Of a stretch of DNA of 11,833 nucleotides, positions 7,754 to 11,833 are shown in pieces; position 1 is the stretch's first letter, and each line of letters opens with the position of its first letter. The position numbers and the translations under genes are program-made. Where the stretch lies: assembly GCA_905204225.1 (NCBI GenBank), contig CAJKZK010000054.1, forward strand, positions 1-11,833. Reading direction: 5' to 3'. This DNA is from an uncultured Bacillota bacterium. GTDB lineage: Bacteria; Bacillota_I; Bacilli_A; RFN20; CAG-449. Below the pieces are notes generated by a model. That model was not told the DNA's origin. It was given only the letters and a program-made list of their open reading frames with translations, and ran no database searches.

Positions 7754-7802
7754 AAACTCCCTTGAAAAAATCCATTTTTGCAATAAAAACTCCCTTGAAA
7801 AA
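7754..7802. repeat. Two direct copies of a 16-base motif, 33 bases apart
   Basis: AAACTCCCTTGAAAAA occurs exactly at 7754-7769 and 7787-7802. The similarity goes on for several bases (ATCCATTTT versus GTCTATTTT). The period is 33 bases, about three helix turns and also 11 codons. It lies in the 247-base gap between the MmcQ/YjbR gene and the ClC gene, 126-175 bases upstream of the ClC start. The CTCCC cores stand out in DNA that is otherwise nearly all A and T. The rest of the gap (7629-7875) shows the AT-only inverted repeat noted separately and no convincing terminator. Confidence 0.75.
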
Positions 7803-7875
7803 GTCTATTTTATAAAAAATTTAATATAAATATGTTCAAAATGTATACTTTTTTTGCATTATTTTTTTTAACTAA

Positions 7876-8487
7876 TTAATAAGATATATCAATCAATGAT
7901 TTAATATAATTTACATCAATATTATTATCTAAAACTATTGTTATCCAATTCTTCTTATTCATGTGATATGAAGGATAAAAATTTTTATTAGATATTAATT
8001 CATCAACATTATTCGATTTAATATTTAAAATATATATTATTCCATTCTTGTTCTTATCAATCTTAGAATAATCAATATCCATAATAATGCAAAACCATTT
8101 TTTATTGCTTTTATATACACCAAAATTTGGAAATTTATCAAACATAAATTCTGCTCCAACATTATATTTTTTTAATATATACTGATCTATTATCATTGCT
8201 TGGTCATTATCATATTTAGTATAAATAAAACATTTATTTTTAATATCATTTATTATCTCTAACCATTTTTCTTTAATTGATGCAATTTCATAATTTATAC
8301 ATTCATCATTAAAATCATTATCAAATATTTCTAATGATATATTTCTATTTTCTATTCTTATCTTAAATATTAAATTATTTATTTGTTTGCTAAAAACATA
8401 TTTATTATTAGTTTCAATAAATCCATATTCTTTTAATTTACAATAATCAATTTTATAATTTTGAAAAAAATCACTAATAATCTTCAT
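7876..8487 (-). CDS. MmcQ/YjbR-family protein with an N-terminal extension
   Basis: 203 residues. The C-terminal half (about 95-203) matches the MmcQ/YjbR family (old name DUF419): FPNFGVYKSNKKWFCIIMDI (119-138), then the hallmark YPSYHMNKKNWITIVLDN (171-188) and a final helix. The fold is CyaY-like; family members are often called DNA-binding, but their biochemical role is not settled. Residues 1-90 are an added domain with alternating hydrophobic strands, which I do not recognise. No Shine-Dalgarno site precedes the ATG, and an in-frame TGA upstream rules out a long extension. A -10-like TATATT ends 6 bases before the ATG, so the mRNA may be leaderless. It is separated by 114 bases from the permease gene before it and 247 bases from the ClC gene after it, so it is probably transcribed alone. 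Confidence 0.82.
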   Translation of the reverse strand: MKIISDFFQNYKIDYCKLKEYGFIETNNKYVFSKQINNLIFKIRIENRNISLEIFDNDFNDECINYEIASIKEKWLEIINDIKNKCFIYTKYDNDQAMIIDQYILKKYNVGAEFMFDKFPNFGVYKSNKKWFCIIMDIDYSKIDKNKNGIIYILNIKSNNVDELISNKNFYPSYHMNKKNWITIVLDNNIDVNYIKSLIDISY

Positions 8488-8493
8488 ATTTTT

Positions 8494-8523
8494 AATATAT
8501 ATGCTAAATCATTCTAATAGCAA
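8494..8523 (-). promoter_or_regulatory. Candidate promoter giving a leaderless MmcQ/YjbR transcript
   Basis: TTGCTA (8523-8518) and TATATT (8499-8494) are separated by 18 bases, with 4/6 and 5/6 matches to consensus. The expected start of transcription falls on or next to the A of the ATG at 8487. This agrees with the absence of a ribosome binding site. The rest of the 114-base gap shows nothing I can name. Confidence 0.4.
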
Positions 8524-8601
8524 TACAATTCATTGTTAATTATTTTGTTGCCATTTATATTTATAAGAATACACATTTACATTTTAATTTAATAATTTAT
8601 T

Positions 8602-9531
8602 TTACAAAATTAACATTAATAATGGTAATGTTATAACGCATATAACAGTAGAAAATAATACTACATTTGCTGCATTTTCTTCTTCTATTTGATACAGTTC
8701 TGCTATGCTAGCTACTAATGCTGCTGATGGGCAAGCTGTTAAAACAAATATTGATGCTTTAAATACATCATCAAAGAATGGTATAAAATATATTATTAAA
8801 TATGATATTAAAGGGAAAATAATTAATTTTACAATACAAGCAATATAAACAAATGATCTAGTAAATAAATTTTTAAAATTTGCGTATGCTAATCTACATC
8901 CAAGCATAATCATACATATTGGTGTAGTCATTTTTGCCAATAAAGAAAATATAATTGAAAATTCTCCAAGCATATTAGAATTAATTTTCAAGAAAAATAA
9001 TGGTAAAGAAATATACATTGCTATTGTTGTAGGATTTAATAAAGCTTTTTTAATAGATATATGTTTTTTATCATTAGTAATACAATATGTTCCAAATGTA
9101 AAAATAACTATATTCATTGTCATAACAAAAATTGATGAATACGCCATTACTATTGGTTCATTTGGATATAATGCTTGTATTAATGGTAAACCGAAAAATC
9201 CTACATTACCACATATTGAACATGCACATAACACTCTTACTTTGTTGTTACTTAAATGTTTTCTTAAAATAAAGACCATTAATAAGCCAAATAATATTTG
9301 TAAAACAAAAGTGACTAAGAAGAAATATAACATATTTAATGCAGTTTGCTTATCAAAATCAACATTTAAAAATGAATTAATAACCATGCATGGCCCGCAT
9401 ACATATATTAAAATTGTTGATAATACTTTTAAATTATCAGTTGTTACTTTCTTACTTTTTCCTAATAAAAAACCAATAAACATATATATTAAAGAAATTA
9501 AAACAACAATAAGTGTAGGTAAAAAATACAT
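8602..9531 (-). CDS. AEC-family transporter (auxin efflux carrier-like permease)
   Basis: 309 residues with about ten membrane helices in two halves, the usual size and layout of the AEC (PF03547) family. Recognisable segments: GNVGFFGLPLIQALYP (108-123) around the first broken helix, and TACPSAALVASIAELY (265-280) around the second. Bacterial members export or take up small organic acids such as malate, malonate or other carboxylates. The substrate cannot be told here, and the name does not imply auxin. GAGGA lies about 7 bases before the ATG. The gene has its own promoter with inverted repeats around it, which points to specific regulation. Neighbouring genes give no hint of the substrate, and no transcription factor is adjacent. 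Confidence 0.9.
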   Translation of the reverse strand: MYFLPTLIVVLISLIYMFIGFLLGKSKKVTTDNLKVLSTILIYVCGPCMVINSFLNVDFDKQTALNMLYFFLVTFVLQILFGLLMVFILRKHLSNNKVRVLCACSICGNVGFFGLPLIQALYPNEPIVMAYSSIFVMTMNIVIFTFGTYCITNDKKHISIKKALLNPTTIAMYISLPLFFLKINSNMLGEFSIIFSLLAKMTTPICMIMLGCRLAYANFKNLFTRSFVYIACIVKLIIFPLISYLIIYFIPFFDDVFKASIFVLTACPSAALVASIAELYQIEEENAANVVLFSTVICVITLPLLMLIL

Positions 9532-9544
9532 ATATAATCCTCAT

Positions 9545-9559
9545 TTACAACGTTTGTAA
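9545..9559. repeat. Inverted repeat at the AEC transcription start (possible operator)
   Basis: TTACAA (9545-9550) and TTGTAA (9554-9559) are perfect inverted arms around CGT. The element touches the -10 box, covers the predicted transcription start and ends just before the ribosome site. A bound repressor would block initiation. It shares ACAA half-site character with the longer repeat at 9582-9608. Confidence 0.5.
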
Positions 9560-9587
9560 TTATATGATAGTAATTAAATAAATACAA
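9559..9587 (-). promoter_or_regulatory. Promoter of the AEC transporter gene
   Basis: A perfect -10 box TATAAT (9564-9559) is preceded, at the ideal 17 bases, by TTGTAT (9587-9582), a 3/6 match to the -35 box. Transcription should begin near 9552, giving a leader of about 20 bases before the ATG at 9531. An inverted repeat overlaps each end of this promoter. Confidence 0.55.
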
Positions 9588-9608
9588 ATAAAATTTTATT
9601 ATTTGTAT
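9582..9608. repeat. 10-base inverted repeat over the AEC -35 box
   Basis: ATACAAATAA (9582-9591) and TTATTTGTAT (9599-9608) are perfect reverse complements around seven bases. One arm contains the -35 hexamer of the AEC promoter. The size and symmetry suit a dimeric regulator. Farther upstream a 12-base palindrome AGATTATAATCT (9636-9647) fills part of the remaining gap to the DUF2130 gene. No terminator is visible there. Confidence 0.55.
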
Positions 9609-9675
9609 AAACTGTTAAATATGCAAGTTTATCAAAGATTATAATCTAAATTATAATAATCGTAATTATAATATT

Positions 9676-11091
9676 CTATTTTAATTCTTCAAACTTGTTT
9701 TTCATTGTAGGATTATCTTTTGTTAATTTTTTTATTGATAAATCTTGAGCTTTATTATTGGCTAATCTTAAATTATTTTCAGCAGAAATTAATGAATCTT
9801 TTATTTTATTTAGATGAGTAATTGTTTTATCAATTTCTTCTATAGCATTAATAAACTTTTTACTTGCTAAATCATAATTTTTACCAAACTTTTCTTGAAA
9901 ATCAAGTAATTTATTTTCAAAATTAGTAACATCTACTTCTTGATTTTTAATAGCCATCAATTCTTTTTTATAACTTAATGCATTTTTATTAGCACTACTT
10001 AATAACGCAATAATTGATAAAAAGCATTGAGGTCTAACTACAAACATTTTTTCGTATTCGTAAGAAACATCTACAATACCTGCATTATAAAATTCATTAT
10101 CAGGCTCTAACATTGATACAAGAACTGCATATTCGCATTTTTTCTCTTTTCTATCTTTATCAAGTTCTTTAAAAAAATCACTATTTTTATGTTTAGTTGC
10201 AGTTGTATCCATTTCATTTTTCATTTCAAACATAATAGAAACAATTTCATTTGTTTGTGTTTCATCATAATCTCTAAAAATAAAATCGCCTTTTGAACCA
10301 CTTTCTTTTGATACTTCATTGTCTTTATCAAATTTTGCAAATGGGTATGCTTGCATTCTAATTTTATTAAATTCATTAAAACAATGTTGTTCAAGAGTTT
10401 CACCTATTAATTTAGTAGACATTTTAGTTTTTAAATCTTTATAAAATTCTATTTCTTGTTCTTTTTGTTTTAAGATTATTTGATATTTTTCTTCAGTAGT
10501 TTTATTTTGTAATTCTTTTTCTTGATCTTTAATTTTTAAAGAAGATTTTAATTCTAATATTTCTTTTTCTTTATCACTAATAGCGTTTTTAATTTCATAT
10601 TGTTTTTCTTTATTTAAATTTTCAACTTTATTTTTTAAATCTTGAATCTCACTATTTTTTTGATTTTCTAAATTAGATAAAACATTTTTTTGCTCTAAAG
10701 ACATTTTTTCATTTTCATTTTTTAAAGATGAATTCTCTATTTCTAATTCTTTTATTTTTTTATTTAAATCATCTTTTGTTTGAATACTATTTTCTTTTTC
10801 TTTAGAAACCGCTAAAGAAATTTCATTTTGTTTTTCTTTTTCAGCTTGTGCTTGATATTGTTTTAATTTTTCAATTTCTAAATTAAGTTTATCAATCATT
10901 GACTGATTCTTATCATCATTTTCTTTAATTAACAATTGATTAGCTTTATTAATATTTTCTTCTTTTTCTTTTACTCTAAAATTAATTTCTTTTTCCATTT
11001 CTTCATTTTTAATTTGAGAAACAATAGAAGCATAATCAGCATCATCAATTTTAAAAATTTTACCACAATTTGGGCATTTAATCTCAGCCAT
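9676..11091 (-). CDS. DUF2130-family coiled-coil protein, possible nuclease
   Basis: 471 residues, matching the DUF2130 (COG4487) family in layout. The N-terminus has one CPNCG pair (Cys6, Cys9), half of a zinc ribbon, then a long charged heptad-like coiled coil (about 25-220, Glu/Lys/Asn-rich). The conserved globular domain follows (about 220-370): GETLEQHCFNEF (230-241), GSKGDFIF (265-272), MFEMKNEMD (287-295), then DFFKELDKDRKEKKCEYAVLVS. A second helical stretch (about 375-455) ends the protein. GD at 268-269 and E289-x-K291 are spaced like a PD-(D/E)xK nuclease core; this is my inference, not an established activity for this protein. GGAGG stands just before the ATG. It follows the LOG gene by 43 bases and is probably cotranscribed with it. 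No defence or recombination gene lies beside it. Confidence 0.88.
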   Translation of the reverse strand: MAEIKCPNCGKIFKIDDADYASIVSQIKNEEMEKEINFRVKEKEENINKANQLLIKENDDKNQSMIDKLNLEIEKLKQYQAQAEKEKQNEISLAVSKEKENSIQTKDDLNKKIKELEIENSSLKNENEKMSLEQKNVLSNLENQKNSEIQDLKNKVENLNKEKQYEIKNAISDKEKEILELKSSLKIKDQEKELQNKTTEEKYQIILKQKEQEIEFYKDLKTKMSTKLIGETLEQHCFNEFNKIRMQAYPFAKFDKDNEVSKESGSKGDFIFRDYDETQTNEIVSIMFEMKNEMDTTATKHKNSDFFKELDKDRKEKKCEYAVLVSMLEPDNEFYNAGIVDVSYEYEKMFVVRPQCFLSIIALLSSANKNALSYKKELMAIKNQEVDVTNFENKLLDFQEKFGKNYDLASKKFINAIEEIDKTITHLNKIKDSLISAENNLRLANNKAQDLSIKKLTKDNPTMKNKFEELK

Positions 11092-11134
11092 AAATTTCCT
11101 CCGTTTTTTTATAATTAAATCATATCATAAAATA

Positions 11135-11668
11135 CTAATTCATGATTATCTTTTTTATGTCCTCTAAATTGTTAGCAAAATATATATTTTTTATTTTTTC
11201 ATAAGAAGATAAATCTTTTTCTAACATTTTATTTAATAAAATTTTAAGGCCATCATAATAACCATCTAAATTGTATAAAATGCACGGTGAATTAATTTGT
11301 CTTAATGAAACTTTAGACATAATTTCACTTATTTCTTCTAAAGTTCCTGTTCCACCTGGAAAAGCAACAAAAACATCACCTAATTCAATCATTTTATTTT
11401 TTCTAGTAGACATATCTTTAGTAATATATAACTTAGTTAATCCTTCAAATTCTAATTTATCTTTAACAAATAATTCAACTTCTACTCCAATAACTTCACC
11501 ATTATTAGATAAAACACTTTGTGCTAATTCACCCATTAAACCTGTTTTAGAGCCACCATAAATTAAAGTATTATTATTTTTGCCAATCCATTCACCTAAT
11601 TCTATAACAGCTTTAGATAATTTATCATCATTACCTTTATTAGCACCTAAATATACTGTAATATTCAT
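11135..11668 (-). CDS. LOG-family protein (nucleotide 5'-monophosphate phosphoribohydrolase-like)
   Basis: 177 residues, normal length for the LOG family (TIGR00730), with a Rossmann-like fold. Motifs: GGSKTGLMG (38-46), MSTRK (86-90) and the signature PGGTGTLEE (104-112), whose glutamates are catalytic in characterised members. Those cleave the ribosyl bond of adenosine monophosphate derivatives, releasing free base and ribose 5-phosphate. Bacterial members were long misnamed lysine decarboxylase. The real substrate here may be plain AMP or another nucleotide. AGAGG lies about 7 bases before the ATG. It is probably the first gene of a short unit with the DUF2130 gene downstream. Confidence 0.93.
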   Translation of the reverse strand: MNITVYLGANKGNDDKLSKAVIELGEWIGKNNNTLIYGGSKTGLMGELAQSVLSNNGEVIGVEVELFVKDKLEFEGLTKLYITKDMSTRKNKMIELGDVFVAFPGGTGTLEEISEIMSKVSLRQINSPCILYNLDGYYDGLKILLNKMLEKDLSSYEKIKNIYFANNLEDIKKIIMN

Positions 11669-11833
11669 TATTAAACCTCTTAAAGATATGTTATTTTATT
11701 TTTATAAAATTTTAAAGTATTAAGAATTTATTTTTATACAATAATTCATATCTTATAATATTTTTGATTTTTACTTTTTGGTTTATTTATTAAAGTCATT
11801 ATAATTAAGCAATTTTTGCTTTTCTAATAGATT
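11669..11833. other. Edge region upstream of the LOG gene
   Basis: 165 AT-rich bases with no complete gene. A 6-base hairpin AAGCAA-TTT-TTGCTT lies at 11807-11821 but has no clear T tract on either strand. On the minus strand one frame is open from the edge for 16 codons and stops at TAA 11785-11783, and another stops after eight codons. Either could be the tail of a gene beyond the window, and I cannot choose between them. I found no convincing promoter for the LOG gene. Confidence 0.4.

Noticed and set aside
7743..7829. 28-codon plus-strand gene over the 33-base repeat
   Set aside because: No ribosome site, opposite direction to all genes, and the in-frame repeat follows from the 33-base period; kept only as part of a finding.
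7740..7830. CRISPR array from the repeated CTCCCTTGAAAAA motif
   Set aside because: Only two copies, a 17-base gap between them, and no cas gene nearby.
8602..9531. Auxin transport role for the AEC permease
   Set aside because: The family name is historical; bacterial members move organic acids and other small compounds, and nothing here points to auxin.
10221..10403. Minus-strand small frame inside the DUF2130 gene
   Set aside because: Out-of-frame shadow of a conserved domain with no support of its own.
11807..11821. AAGCAA-TTT-TTGCTT hairpin as a terminator for a gene beyond the right edge
   Set aside because: No T tract follows on either strand and no gene end can be identified with confidence.
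1..11833. Recoding of TGA as tryptophan (Mycoplasma-type code)
   Set aside because: No gene ends in TGA, but all long frames are complete with TGG tryptophans and no internal TGA, so the standard code is enough; the lack of TGA stops fits AT-rich usage.

Overview
The window reads as one stretch of chromosome from a very AT-rich, low-GC Gram-positive bacterium: Bacillota, or one of the walled or wall-less lineages close to Mycoplasmatota. Reasons: base composition is strongly A/T by eye, proteins are rich in Lys, Asn and Ile, most Shine-Dalgarno sites are purine-rich (GGAGG or AAGAGG), and the order secG - rnr - smpB is typical of Firmicutes. The standard code fits. Tryptophan is TGG, and the ten complete genes stop at TAA (eight) or TAG (two), never TGA. 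I cannot name a genus.

Every gene I can support is on the minus strand, so transcription runs from high to low coordinates. In that order: a 165-base edge region; a LOG-family nucleotide phosphoribohydrolase (11668-11135); a long coiled-coil DUF2130 protein (11091-9676); an AEC-family permease (9531-8602) behind a well-formed promoter set among inverted repeats; a MmcQ/YjbR-family protein with an extra N-terminal domain (8487-7876); a 247-base intergenic stretch with a 33-base-period direct repeat; a ClC-family chloride transporter (7628-6282); the housekeeping block secG (6199-5978), rnr (5941-3821) and smpB (3855-3388); an ABC exporter pair, ATPase (3353-2652) and FtsX/MacB-type permease (2658-262); and the start of an unknown membrane-anchored protein cut off by the left edge (190-1).

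The genes fall into two kinds. secG, rnr and smpB form a conserved core cluster: protein export plus RNA decay and ribosome rescue. RNase R and SmpB work together in trans-translation, and here their reading frames overlap by 35 bases. A compact intrinsic terminator begins inside the secG stop codon and sits between secG and rnr, so rnr-smpB expression probably depends on read-through or on a promoter inside secG. The remaining genes are independent accessory or housekeeping functions with their own spacers. The ABC ATPase and permease overlap by 7 bases and are clearly one unit.

I found no mobile element with a transposase, no CRISPR array, no tRNA or rRNA, and no clear new multi-gene system. 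The most interesting signals are the secG/rnr terminator, the inverted repeats around the AEC promoter, the 33-base repeat upstream of the ClC gene, a possible leaderless start for the MmcQ/YjbR gene, and a nuclease-like residue pattern in the DUF2130 protein.
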